Below are positions 10,488 through 20,807 of a stretch of 64,000 nucleotides of DNA, piece by piece. The DNA is taken from contig BCIA01000001.1 in NCBI GenBank assembly GCA_001599815.1, positions 7,190,641-7,254,640 on the forward strand, written 5' to 3'. Source of the DNA: Furcasterigmium furcatum. Its lineage: Eukaryota; Ascomycota; Sordariomycetes; Glomerellales; Plectosphaerellaceae. Position numbers and translations under genes: made by a program. The notes beneath the pieces were generated by a model that did not search any database, was not told the DNA's origin, and was given only the letters and a program-made list of their open reading frames with translations. The first letter of the stretch is position 1; each line of letters opens with the position of its first letter.

Positions 10488-11845
10488 TCACGCGCCATTG
10501 CTCGGCCCCGACGACCCTGTGGCCGGCGTGCCCTGCCCCGGTGACTCGGCGCTGTCGTCGTCAGACACATCCGTCGAATCCTCCGCCTCGTCGTTCTGCC
10601 CGTCGACAAGGCCATCCCCTTGCAGGGCGTAGCCGGGGCAGCGCTCGACCAGGCCCCGGTAGTAGGCCACGAGGACCTCCGGGTTCGGGACGATCTTCCA
10701 ATCGACGCGGTAGAGGAATTCGAGCTCCAGCAGCTTCAGCTCGGCGACTCGCACGCCGCCCACCCTCGCATACGTGGTGTTGTTCCAGAAGGAGTCCGAC
10801 AGACCCTTGGCGGCGACGGTGGCGGCAGTGATGAGGAAGCGATGGACGGTGAGGGTGTTAATGGTGAACTCGGGGTACAGCGCGCAAAGACGGTCGATAT
10901 AGTAGACCATCGACAGCAGTAGGGGTGGCGAGAGGGTCGCATGCTTCGCTAATCTATTGAGGTATTCGAGCACTGATATGCTCGGCGCGGTTCTGTATGA
11001 CCAGTGAGCGGACGGCGGTTTTCGTGGCGAGGGGTGGTGGCGCGAGCTGCCCGACCCGAGGGAGATTGGCTGCTTGCTTACCTTGAATGAAATCTAGTGA
11101 GGCTCCCGGAGCGCAATGCCAACGCGTCGTTGGTCTCGATGAGCTCGGCGAGCATGTGCGCGATGAGGACGACCATGTCCTCGCCGCTGCAGAACTCGTA
11201 CTTTTGCGGCAGTATCTTGACGGGAGCCGGGGCCTGTCTCTGTCGCTTGGCTGAGTTGGAAGACTCTGCCTCATCACCCCTCATGGCTGCCGTCACCTGC
11301 GCGAGCTCAGCCGATGCTTGCGACTTCCGTCGCTTGCCGGGCGAGAGGACGCCGGTAGCTCCAGATTGATGGGGTGCCAGCTCCGGTACCACGATGCTGG
11401 GCTCCGGCGCCGGCGGCTGCTGCTGTTCTGATGGAGGCGGTGGCGCGGCCGGGTCGATGGGCAGTGGTCGAGGTGCCGGCGGAGGCTGTGATGGAGGTGT
11501 AGAGTCTGTGGAAGCCAGAGGCATCGGGGCATCATCGCGGCGCCCTTCGGCGGTCGTCTCTGCTGGGGTAGAGGGCTCCATGGGAGAGTATTGGGTGCCG
11601 GCATCGACAGCAATATACTGGCGGGCTCGCGGCGGATCTTGTTGGACTGGGGTCGGCTGTAGGGGCTGCTGCTGCTGCAATGAAGGCGAGGGCATCCTCG
11701 CCGATTTCGAATGATGCCTCGTTAAGGAGGCCGATAGGCGCGAGGGAGATGATTGCGGAGAGGAGCGGGCAGGAGCATAATGGAAGGTCGAGGGCGAAGC
11801 ATTGGCGGAGGGAGAGGCAGGAATCCTGGGTGAGGTCGTCAACAT
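10488..11845 (-). CDS. preg: Pho80/PREG-type cyclin
   Basis: Two exons, 11082-11845 and 10488-10992, with an 89-nt intron (donor GTAAGC, acceptor ACAG, phase 2), encode 422 residues. The first ~200 residues are Pro/Gln/Ser-rich and disordered. The cyclin fold begins around LPQKYEFCSGEDMVVLIAHM (about 216-235) and runs over the splice junction (RFHSR|TAPSISVLEYL) to about residue 345. The stretch AKGLSDSFWNNTTYARVGG, characteristic of the Pho80/Pcl group, and LELEFLYRVDWKIVPNPEVL are both present. The tail is acidic and Ser-rich. Pho80-type cyclins bind a Pho85-class CDK and restrain the phosphate-starvation regulator (PREG with PGOV and NUC-1 in Neurospora). The length and N-terminal extension fit PREG; another Pcl cyclin of the same subfamily is the alternative. 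Confidence 0.88.
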
Positions 11846-13769
11846 GGTCGCCGTCGCATGGTGGTCGCGATGCCGCCAGTCAATTATTTCATTGTTCGTG
11901 GGCCGTGGGATATTGTTTGGCGGAAAAGTCTGGCGTGCTAAGGCCGGGGGGATGACGAGTGAAACTGTATGCCCAGGTGCAGTGGTGGACGGAAGGGAAG
12001 GATTAACCAGATAGTGGTGAGGGGCTGAAAATGCTTGGTGCCATTGTCTGGGCGAATTTGTCTGGGCGAATCCAACTGGATGAGGTGAAGGACACCACCC
12101 GCCGCCGGTCTGCTCTCCGATCCGTGGATGGAACTTACGCTTGTCGGGTCGCTACAACTTACCGCCGCAGGTGCTGGGTCCATGTCACTGGGTCTGTCTG
12201 CCCAGGTGCTCCTCCCCCCGACTCCGAGTCGCGCGTGCGTCCCCAATTTCGAGCACGCACAGGCCAGCGGGCAGCGCTATTTCGTCCCTGGCCCGCCCAT
12301 TATCGGGGACGTTCAGTTCTCTTCCTCTCCACCGCTCGGGCTAGGCGCGGCAGCCACAGCGGTGATCCCGAGAGAACCACAGGACCTGCAAAAGCCTCGC
12401 TGTGGCAGCATCGTTTGCACTGCCCCGGCAATCCAAGGAGATCCATACTACCAAGGCGCTCGCTCGGTCGGCACGCTGACTCCAAACGGCTGGCGCCCAC
12501 GTTCTGGCCTACTGCAAGGTGAAGAGGCTGCCCTGCCCATCCGCCGCCCCCCTTTCGGGTCACCGAGCATTGTGGAGCGACTACTCCAACTCGAGGCCCC
12601 AATGTGGCCTGGGCGCTGCAGCGAAAACTGCATTCGTTGTGGGAATCGCCATGCTGAATGGGCACGGGGTCCCAGCGGTGACGTTGTCCCTGGGCACCGG
12701 TCGGATCTAGCCTCGACTATGGCGTCTCGCGCCCGCTGATGGACGAACCGAAGGGCCCCGATCCGGCCCCGAGGCCGCGCAGAGTCGACTGGGGAAAGTC
12801 ACCTTTGACACATTGGCGCCCGTTGCTCGCCGTCGCTGCCGGGCCTCTCGAAGCGACTTGGAGACGGTGTCAAAGGTGTGTCGACTTTTGAGGCGGTGGA
12901 TCGAGAGTCCGCATCGACCGCTAGTGGCGCCCAGCAGATCTGGACGTGAAGGCAGCCCGAACCGAATCCTCGGAGTATTTGCTGCATACGTGACCTGCCT
13001 AGGTTCGTCCAGTGAGTGGCCCGGTGTTATTATCTACGACCTAGCAAAGGGTCGGTCTGGTCGTCGGCCGCTAGTCGTCGCGAAGAACGTGGCGTGGGCG
13101 AGGTCGGTGGTAGGGAGATAGGAGTCTGACCAGGGATCATGCCGAACTGAAGAAAAGGGGCATGAAATATCAACCTTCTTCTCTGAGTTTAGTCTCCCTC
13201 CCCAGGAATCCAATCCTGGGGTTCGGTACTGGGCTTGCGGGTCTCTGCGTTCACTTCAAGCCGGCGCCCTATCGTGATCCTGTCCCAAGATTCTGACATT
13301 CTAGAAAGTGTCAACGGGGCTTCCATGCGACAGGGGTCTGCCCTAGTGGCAAGATTTTCAGAAGCCCCTGGCGTTCAATCTCATTTCTGTCGTGATTTTT
13401 CAGAGGAAACTCATCATCCCAGACCGGACTCGACTCGGTCTACCCACACCTTCGGTCAGAGGATGACAAAGTGGTTGACCATTGACGACTGCTCACCTCA
13501 ACATGTGGCCGGCCACTCATGTCACATGTGTTGTGTATCCCTCCCTCCACTGCAACATTGACCATCCGATGCATTACGAAACCCGTTTTCCGGGCTTCCG
13601 GCCGAGTTCATTTGGAGTGACGGAGCATGAACCGTGGTGATTAGATTCGCCAGGAGATCCCGTCCCCATACAGCAGAGACGTTTTGGCTGAAAGCACTCC
13701 CACTCCCCGTGTAGCTACTAGAGAGAGTGATGCTTGATTGAACCTGCTCCCAACTGAGACTGCGGCTCA

Positions 13770-13771
<2 letters not shown>

Positions 13772-13803
<32 letters not shown>

Positions 13804-13852
13804 NNNNNNNNNNNNNNNNNNNNNNNNNNNNNNNNNNNNNNNNNNNNNNNNN

Positions 13853-13886
<34 letters not shown>

Positions 13887-13902
13887 CCCCCCCCCCCCCC
13901 CC
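13772..13902. repeat. Poly-C tract flanking a 49-N assembly gap
   Basis: 32 consecutive C (13772-13803), then 49 N (13804-13852), then C from 13853 broken only by a single G at 13886 and continuing to 13902. The N run is a scaffold gap, not sequence. The symmetrical homopolymer on both sides suggests that the assembler or sequencer failed in a C/G homopolymer, so true tract length and gap size are unknown. Confidence 0.95.
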
Positions 13903-14227
13903 GATCGATTGAAGCTGTGATTGACTTGGTGAGAAGTTGAGGGCGAATCTATCAGCAAGACCTCCAGCTGCGCTTTTACGAAAGCTGACATATGCTTCCA
14001 GTAAAAACGCAGCAGAGAGGCTGGATGGAACAGAGCAGTCTCTAGAGTACTTGGTGTGGTCACTCTTGTATTCTCACTCTCGTCGTCCACCATGACGACA
14101 GCAGAGAAAAGAGACAAAAACACTCGACTTCCTCGAAACGGACCATACAGCTCCTAAAAAGACTCTTCGGAGTCACACCCACCGCCCTCAGCGACTCTCT
14201 CGCGCTCAGAACAACTGCCGATATGGG

Positions 14228-14239
14228 TCCCCGCGGGGA
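14228..14239. promoter_or_regulatory. Palindromic double CreA/CRE-1-like site
   Basis: TCCCCGCGGGGA is a perfect 12-bp palindrome about 480 bp upstream of the feruloyl esterase start. It contains the carbon-repressor consensus SYGGRG (as GCGGGG) on both strands. Two further consensus matches lie closer, CCGGGG at 14465-14470 and the same on the minus strand at 14539-14544. Repression by glucose is the inference. Confidence 0.5.
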
Positions 14240-14620
14240 AGATTCAGGGGTGGCAGCCCTCGAGAGTGGCTTGGCAAGATTGCACTGCAATTTCTGAGCC
14301 CTATCAAGCCCGCCAGGGGAGATCAAGGGGTGGGTTCCAGCGCCGTGGTCGCCTCCGGTGTTACCAAGATATGCGCGCAGGCGGTTCAGATGCGGCGATT
14401 CCCCGCGCATTAATATGTTTCCTCATGGCCGGGCCTACCAGCGCTCATCATGAGCGCCAGGAGTCCGGGGATGAAGCCCAGAGTCGGATGATGGACGCTC
14501 TGGTGTCGTATTTCCTCCCGTTTTCGGAACGGAGAGAGCCCCGGTGCTGGATCTCGTTCAGTTGCAAGCGAGGTCAAGTCTTCGTCTTCCATCGCCTGAT
14601 TCCAGAGGTAGAGAGAGGAC

Positions 14621-14626
14621 TATATA
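14621..14626 (+). promoter_or_regulatory. TATA box of the feruloyl esterase gene
   Basis: TATATA lies 95 bp before the ATG at 14721, at a normal distance for a strongly expressed secreted-enzyme gene in filamentous fungi. Confidence 0.6.
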
Positions 14627-14720
14627 GTCCCGACCCATTCGTGCCCGAGCCAGGTTGATCTCTGGCGATCAGCTGCTCGTCACCAACCTCGCGCGTCTGT
14701 TCATTCAGCCAACACTCAAG

Positions 14721-15806
14721 ATGCACTTCTCGGCGATTTTCAAGGGGGCTCTGGCCCTGGCTGCTTGCCTGTCCACGGCCCAGGCCCAGGCCCCCATCTG
14801 GGGCCAGTGTAAGTGAACTCCTAAGTACCGGCTCTGCTGTCCACCTCGAGCTCACCCTCGTCTTCCAGGTGGTGGTCAAGGGTGGACAGGTCCAACGACT
14901 TGTGTCTCTGGGTCTACTTGCCAGGCCCAGAACCAGTGGTACTCTCAGTGCCTCCCCTCCACCGGGTCGCCTCCTCCCCCTCCGACCACGACTGGTGGTA
15001 CCGGCCCTGCACCCACCGGTGGCAATAACTCGCCCGGCTGTGGAAGGGCTGCCGGCCTGACCAGCGGCACGCACACCATCAACGGCCGCCAGTTCACCAT
15101 CCGCCTCCCCAACAACTACAGCCCGAGCCGCGCCTACCGCCTCATCTTCGGCCTCCACTGGCTCGGCGGCAACATGGCCGACGTCGACACCGGGCGCACC
15201 GTTCAGACGGGCGTCTGGAACTACTACGGCCTGCAGCGCCTCGCGGACAACTCGGCCATCTTCATCGCGCCGCAGGGCAACGGCAACGGCTGGGGCAACG
15301 GCGGCGGCTCGGACGTCAACTTCATCAACTCGATCATCACGTACGTCGAGGACCGCCTCTGCGTCAACCAGAGGCAGCGCTTCTCCGTGGGCTTCAGCTT
15401 CGGCGGCGCCATGTCGTACGCGCTGGCCTGCGCGGCCGCCGACAGGTTCCGCGCCGTCGCCGTCATCGCCGGCGGGCAGATGTCCGGGTGCAGCGGCGGC
15501 AACAGCCCCGTGGCGTACCTGGGCATCCACGGCATCCGCGACGGCGTCACCTCGATCGCCGGCGGGCGCACCCTCCGCGATCGCTTCGTCCGCAACAACG
15601 GGTGCCAGGCGCAGAGCCCCCGCGAGCCCACCCAGGGGAGCCTGACGCACGTCAAGACGCAGTACTCGGGCTGCAGGGCTGGGTTCCCCGTCACCTGGAT
15701 TGCGTACGATGAGGGCCACATCGCGGCTCCTCGGGATGGTGCTCCCGGTGACAGCGGCAGCACCTGGACGTCTGGGGAGATCTGGCAGTTCTTCTCTCAG
15801 TTCTAG
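14721..15806 (+). CDS. Secreted feruloyl esterase, CE1 with N-terminal CBM1
   Basis: Exons 14721-14808 and 14869-15806 (60-nt intron, GTAAGT donor, CCAG acceptor splitting a Cys codon) encode 341 residues. A signal peptide covers about 1-22. Residues about 24-60 are a fungal CBM1 cellulose-binding module: WGQCGGQGWTGPTTC followed by the second half ending WYSQCLP. A Pro/Thr/Gly linker follows (about 60-84), then the CE1 alpha/beta-hydrolase of the FaeB/LpqC type. The nucleophile elbow is GFSFGG with Ser206; Asp254 in GIRDGV and His313 in DEGHIAAP are the likely other triad members. The enzyme would release ferulate or p-coumarate from arabinoxylan at the cell-wall surface. Acetyl xylan esterase is the alternative activity within CE1. 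It lies 1.4 kb upstream of and co-oriented with an AA9 LPMO. Confidence 0.92.
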
Positions 15807-17221
15807 TGTAAGCCTGAAGTCGTCGGATCCTCCAAAAGGGGTTGGACTGAGCTCTATCAGTCTCAGGGGTAAGGGGTAGAGTAGTCTCCAAGAGCCAGTT
15901 GGTGTCACCACGCCGACTCTCCCCCTTTTCCATAGCTGCCGGCCCGCTGGCTTCCATGCAATGTTAACACGACTTGTGTCTTCTTGACAACACTTCCCCT
16001 GAACCCAAAGTGCATGAACGTGGATATTGACTTGGGTCAAACCAGGAAACGTTCGAAAAATGTCACCGGGTTGTGCCTTGATGATATTTACAACAGCTGA
16101 CTGCTATTACATATGTACAGCGCAAGCCCCCCAGATTTCCGACTGGGAAGCCCCCGGATCCTGGTTTGACAGGCAGGCCGCGCTCAATACGACACTCCTA
16201 GCGGCTTGGACTTCGGATTCCGGCAAGGCGCGGCGGGCCAACGAGATCCTGGCCGTGATCTCGCCATGTTTCACGATGTTAAGCGAGCACGTGGCCAAAG
16301 GAGGTCGTCGCTTACAGTAAACAGCGGAAATCAAATTTACTCTGGTTTGGAATACACTCTTCGATTCTCGCTGAGTGAGGAGAGAGTTCTATCCAAACAA
16401 TGTCAGCTCGATCGCGGTCCAGTCGAGCGTCTCGACCCGGGACTCATTCCACCTTCATTCGACCCTCATGGAGAGACAAAGAGGACCTGGAGTGGGGATC
16501 ACTGAATGACTGTGCAGTGTGTCAGCGCCCATGATGCCACCATTTGTTTCCAAAGTACGATTTTGCAGTGAACCCTAGCCGCTTCGAGCCTCAGTACAGC
16601 AGCCAGGAGGCAGGAGGGACCCAACGTACATACAAAGTATCCACCGGCGTGCCCCCTATGTCAAACAAATCATCGTGCTAGACGGATTCGTAAATCTCCC
16701 CCAGTTCATGCTTGTCCCATCTGCACTGCAATCTCACCCGAGCCTCTGGGCCCGCCAGGAAACCGACGGCAGCTCTTGGTATAATCGGCAACCATCATGA
16801 GCCGATTTGTCGGCGCATCGTGCGTCGATGAATGCCACCAATCAACCCCTCCGGTTCCTCGTCTCAAGTTGAGCTTCGCTGCAACCCTGACCCCTGGTTA
16901 CACTGCGATTCGAGATTGCAGGATCTACTCAACTCGCCGCAACCCATGGCTGGGGGTCTTCACTGCAAAGGAACCCGGCGAGAATCAGCGGAGATGCCCA
17001 GACGGCGGCGATTTCCAGACCCATGGACCGAATGCCTCCCCCCGGTATAAGACTGCAAGCCAAGCGCCTCCCAAGCCGTCTCTACCATGGTTCTCTCATC
17101 ACACATTCGCTCTCTTTTGGTTATTATTATTCTTCCCTGACAACGGTCCTTACTTGGCTCTTCTGCCCCGTACATTCATTCTTTGCTTCTCGGCTGGTCC
17201 TCACATTCACATTCAGACACA
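15807..17221. promoter_or_regulatory. AA9 promoter region and esterase 3' UTR
   Basis: 1.4 kb with no supported gene. It holds CRE-1-like hexamers at 16492-16497, 16950-16955 and 17040-17045 (minus strand), and a TATAA at 17046-17050, 172 bp before the LPMO start. A 142-codon frame at 16797-17225 overlaps the TATA box and the LPMO 5' UTR and is not a gene. Confidence 0.5.
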
Positions 17222-18327
17222 ATGAAGTTCACCTCTGCTGCCCTCATCGCGGCCCTGGCCCAGTCCGCCCACGCTCACTACTTCTTCGACAAGCTGGTCA
17301 TCGATGGCCGCGAGACAAACAGCAACCAGTACATCCGCGCCAGCACCCGTCCCACCAAGTACAACCCCATCAAGTGGGAGAATGTCCGCGACGGCTCGAC
17401 CCCTGACCTGGATGATATCATCTGCAACCAGGGCGCCTTCCAGAGCGCCGGGCGCACACAGACCGCCGAGATCGAGGCCGGCACCAAGGTCGGCTTCAAG
17501 CTCGCCGTCGGTGCCACCATGCAGCACCCCGGCCCCGGCTTCGCCTACCTGTCCAAGGCCCCCACCACCGCCCAGGCCTATGCCGGTGATGGCGACTGGT
17601 TCAAGATCTACGAGACTGGTGTCTGTGATACCTCAAAGGACTTCACCACGGATGCCTGGTGCACCTGGGACAAGAACCTGATCGAGTTCACTATCCCCAA
17701 GAACACCCCCAACGGCGAATACCTCCTGAGGGTAGAGCACATCGGTGGGTTTACACTGCACTGATGACTGAACATGATGCTAACCGACCCTCTTCCTCGC
17801 AGGCGTGCACGGTGCCCACGTCAACCAGGCTGAGTTCTACCCCTCGTAAGCCAGCTTATCCCTCTTCCCTGCCGGACTTGTACTGACTGACCTGCCCCAG
17901 TTGCGCCCAGATCAAGATCGTTGGCGGTGCCGCCTCCGGCACTCCGGGCCCTACCGTCAAGTTCCCCGGCGCCTACAAGAAAAACGACCCCTCGTTCAAC
18001 TTCAGCCTCTATGGCGGCTACAAGCCCTACCCCATGCCCGGCCCGGCTGTTTGGGACGGCTCCTCGTCGTCTGACAACTCCCCCCCTCCGGTCGACGACA
18101 CGCCCGCCACCACCCTTGTCACCGTCCCCCCTCCCGCCGCAACCACGCCTCCGACCGAGCCTCCAGTCGCCAGTGAGTCCCCTGTCGCAAGCCAGCCTCC
18201 CGCCGTCTCCACACCGGCCAGCAATCCTCCTCCTGCTGCCAGCTACCCCCCCGTGGCCAGCCCTCCCCCCTCCAGCGGCACCTGCGGAGCCAAGTCCGTC
18301 AGGCGTCGCAAGCACCGCAAGCACTAA
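17222..18327 (+). CDS. AA9 lytic polysaccharide monooxygenase
   Basis: Three exons (17222-17744, 17803-17845, 17901-18327) give 330 residues. Signal peptide 1-18 is cut before His19, which becomes the N-terminal copper ligand (HYFFDKLVID). The second copper His is His102 in MQHPGPG, and the axial Tyr is Tyr187 in EFYPSCAQI; Cys69 and Cys190 can form the usual disulfide. Exon 2 is only 43 nt and encodes the segment carrying the conserved His177. The enzyme oxidatively cleaves cellulose or hemicellulose in the secretome. There is no CBM1. Instead, a Pro/Ser/Thr-rich tail from about residue 250 ends in a very basic peptide (RRRKHRKH). The usual second-sphere Gln before the Tyr is replaced: the motif reads H-x7-E-x-Y (Glu185) rather than H-x8-Q-x-Y, which may mark a distinct AA9 clade. 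Confidence 0.93.
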
Positions 18328-18799
18328 ACGACCGACATGAACCCCCTGGAAGGGGCGGCTTCACCGACGCTGCCTGCTCCTCGTCCGGAAAGACAAGGAT
18401 TCCCAGAGGGATCTGGTAGGCCCGGGTCATGAGCTGGCTAGGACCTCATAATGGATCGCAGCATCTTTCTCTTCGACAGTCAACTTTACTTGTAGATACT
18501 TCTTCTTTTGACGATGCATATATCGTACGGCACATAATGATGCCTCATTTCTAAATCATCTTTCCCGTTGTCTAACTGCCATCGTGATTCATGAACCTTG
18601 GGAGACGTCAGAGGAAAGACATCGGGCAATGTTGTCATTGAAAGACTTACACGTCCTTTCTCACCCGTGACTGTGGCCGAGGGACGCCATTTCGGCTTCA
18701 AGATCGGCGTAAACGGCCTCGGCTGAACAAAAGCCGCAGTCCCAGCAGCCCTGCTCCATCTCTCCGAGAAAGACAGTCTGGTCGTGAAAACTGGTCAGC
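18328..18799. other. Convergent 3' intergenic region
   Basis: 472 bp between the stop codons of the AA9 gene (+) and the F-box gene (-). A minus-strand frame at 18661-18897 is open but cannot be joined to the F-box gene by a plausible intron. Nothing else is seen. Confidence 0.45.
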
Positions 18800-20391
18800 T
18801 CAGACCGTGGATTGTGCTCCCTCCGTCCGTATCTGCCAGAGCGATGCCGGCTCGACCACGCGACAGGGCAAGTCCAAAAAGTGAATGGCATCACCATGGG
18901 ACGCTATTTCGTCGAGAATTCTCTCCTTTCTGGTCTGGAGGGGAAACGAATGGATGCCAGAGGCGACGAGCTGCCACGCTGCTACCACGGCAGGGCTCAG
19001 CTCTAGATCCCATGTGCCGCGCCAGGTGATGTATGCGCGGCCTTTGTCTGCCTCATACATGAATGCGCAGGCGTTCCCCCTGCTGCCGTTCCAGAGTACC
19101 ATGGTGCGCAGCTTGGGCATCTGCCGTGCCGTAATGCTGGCGTTGCATAGCAGGTCGTTGATGTCCTGGTCATCTGTTGTGGCTCGGAGGAGTTGACTGG
19201 TCAAAGCCAGAGTCTCCAGGTGGTCCCAGGTCCAGGATTGCTTACAGGCACTGAAGAAATCCTCGGCGTTGATCAAGCATGCGACGGAGAGATATTCGAG
19301 GCCGAGACTCCTGGAGGCAAAGTCTGCCCCTGTTCCTGGATCAGCAACCCGGTAGAGACCGACGTGCTCAAACCAGGTGAAGGAGGGACTGCTGGCCAGT
19401 GCTGCAGCAACGTTTTCGTTGAAGTCTTCAAATACAGATAACCTCTTGAGCGTTGTAGGAAGAGTGTTTTGGACCAACAGACGGGATTCTGTAGCGTATC
19501 CGTCAGTGCAAGTGTTCGGGGAGAAATTTCGAGATGATCCCATCATGATTTGGTCAACATACCACCATCAGCTCTAATCTCCCACATCCGCTCCCATGGC
19601 CGCCAGGGCTCGTACACCATCTGTTGCAGACAACAAAGCTTGTCCAGTATCGGCCGCAGCGAGCAGTAGGAAAGCCTTCGGCGCAGTTGCCGGCGTAAGA
19701 TGAAGCAGGTTACCACCTTGACGCGAGGCAGCCTTTTCGTTTCGAAACGGAGTTGGATTATTTCGAAAAGCCGCAAGATGGCTGCTCTGGGAGAAGTCTC
19801 GACCTTCTGGCCATGGACCCAGGCATGGCGAGGATCATGCCGCTCAGGGCAACCCGGCGCGTTGTTGGCCACAGCCTCGCGTTCGTCGTCGTCGGTAGCG
19901 AAATGGAATCCCTTGAACCAGTGGCCCGAGTCGCTGGGAGAATAAGCGTTAAGCTCCAAAGTTAGGTCTCTTCCTGGCTTCCACTTGCTGAGGATAGAAA
20001 ACAGCTTCCAGATTCCGGTCACGATGAGGGCGCCACTGCGTTCATCCCGGCAGAAGGGCCCAGGCCGTTCGCAATGCCGGCATGTGTATTCATGCAGCTC
20101 AATGTTGAGCCAGATGTGGCGAACAAGGTGTCTTTGCAGAACGATGATACGCCCAAAGTTATCCAGGCAGGACGAGCCGAGTTTCAGTTTGCGTAGGTTT
20201 TCCTTTGCGATGACAAGCTGCCATTCTTTGCAGACGGATGCAAGCGAGGCCCAGCCGGAATGTTTCTCGTGTGCAATTGTTTCCAGAACCATGAGTCGAA
20301 TCTCCATAGGCAGAGAAAGCCAGGATCCGATTTTGGTTGTTGTGTGAAGTCTCGTGTTGTACCGTCTTGCGACGCTGCAGACGTTTGCCAT
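18800..20391 (-). CDS. F-box protein (DUF6546-like)
   Basis: Exons 19563-20391 and 18800-19488 are joined across a 74-nt intron (donor GTATGT, branch CACTGAC, acceptor CTACAG, phase 1) to give 505 residues. An F-box-like segment starts near residue 20 (WLSLPMEIRLMVLETIA) followed by SLASVCKEWQ. The middle has the repeated helical/strand pattern and the phrase WKPGRDLTLELNAYSPSDS typical of the large fungal F-box family annotated with DUF6546. The end, ASLWQIRTEGAQ, also matches how these proteins terminate, which supports the TGA at 18800 as the true stop. It would be a substrate adaptor for an SCF ubiquitin ligase; the substrate is unknown. These genes are expanded and variable in Sordariomycetes, and codon bias here is weak. 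Confidence 0.78.
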
Positions 20392-20807
20392 GATAGGAGA
20401 AGTCTGCGTTGGTGGTGAATGCGCGCGCCCGGGTGTGTGAGTGGGAGAGAGAGAGAAAGAAAGGACCTTTTTTCGTAGGTCGCTTCCTGATAATCTCGCG
20501 TCGCTTTTTTACTCTCGCCTGTTATTGAGTTTCCGTGGCTCTGGGTGGGCTGCCGAAACTGAGATTCGTCGACATGGCTTGATTCGAATATGCCTAACCA
20601 GGGGGGACTTTCAGGCGTCCCAGTCGCGATCGAGCAGAGCATGCCCCGAGGAATGAGAGAGTCGGGTAAGTGATGGCAACGGGATACTCATTATTCACTC
20701 CCTAACCCAAGCCATCGTGGGTGAGGTTCCATGCAGGATGCATCTCCGGACCGTCAAGAAGTTGAAGCTCTCGTCTCGACTTCCCCAAGAACATTAAACT
20801 ACGCATC
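20392..20807. promoter_or_regulatory. F-box gene promoter region
   Basis: 416 bp between the F-box start and the stop of the aldo-keto reductase, both on the minus strand. A purine-rich GA tract (about 20445-20462) is the only notable composition. No other gene is seen. Confidence 0.4.

Larger units (their letters stand above)
11846..14720. other. 2.9-kb divergent intergenic region with an assembly gap
   Basis: The region separates the cyclin gene (-) from the feruloyl esterase (+), so it holds both promoters. Overlapping plus-strand frames at about 12.0-12.7 kb show no domain and compete with each other, and I do not call them. The right end holds the CRE-1-like sites and TATA box listed separately. 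Because the region contains an unsized gap, a missing gene cannot be excluded. Confidence 0.45.

Noticed and set aside
12031..12739. Overlapping plus-strand frames of 163 and 203 codons upstream of the cyclin gene
   Set aside because: Two frames compete over the same bases, neither has a domain, a signal peptide or a splice-linked continuation.
16797..17225. A possible small secreted or membrane protein upstream of the LPMO
   Set aside because: The frame contains the LPMO TATA box and 5' UTR and runs past the LPMO start codon.
18661..18897. A possible third exon of the F-box gene
   Set aside because: No acceptable donor/acceptor pair links it, and the preceding exon already ends with the C-terminal block typical of the family followed by a stop.
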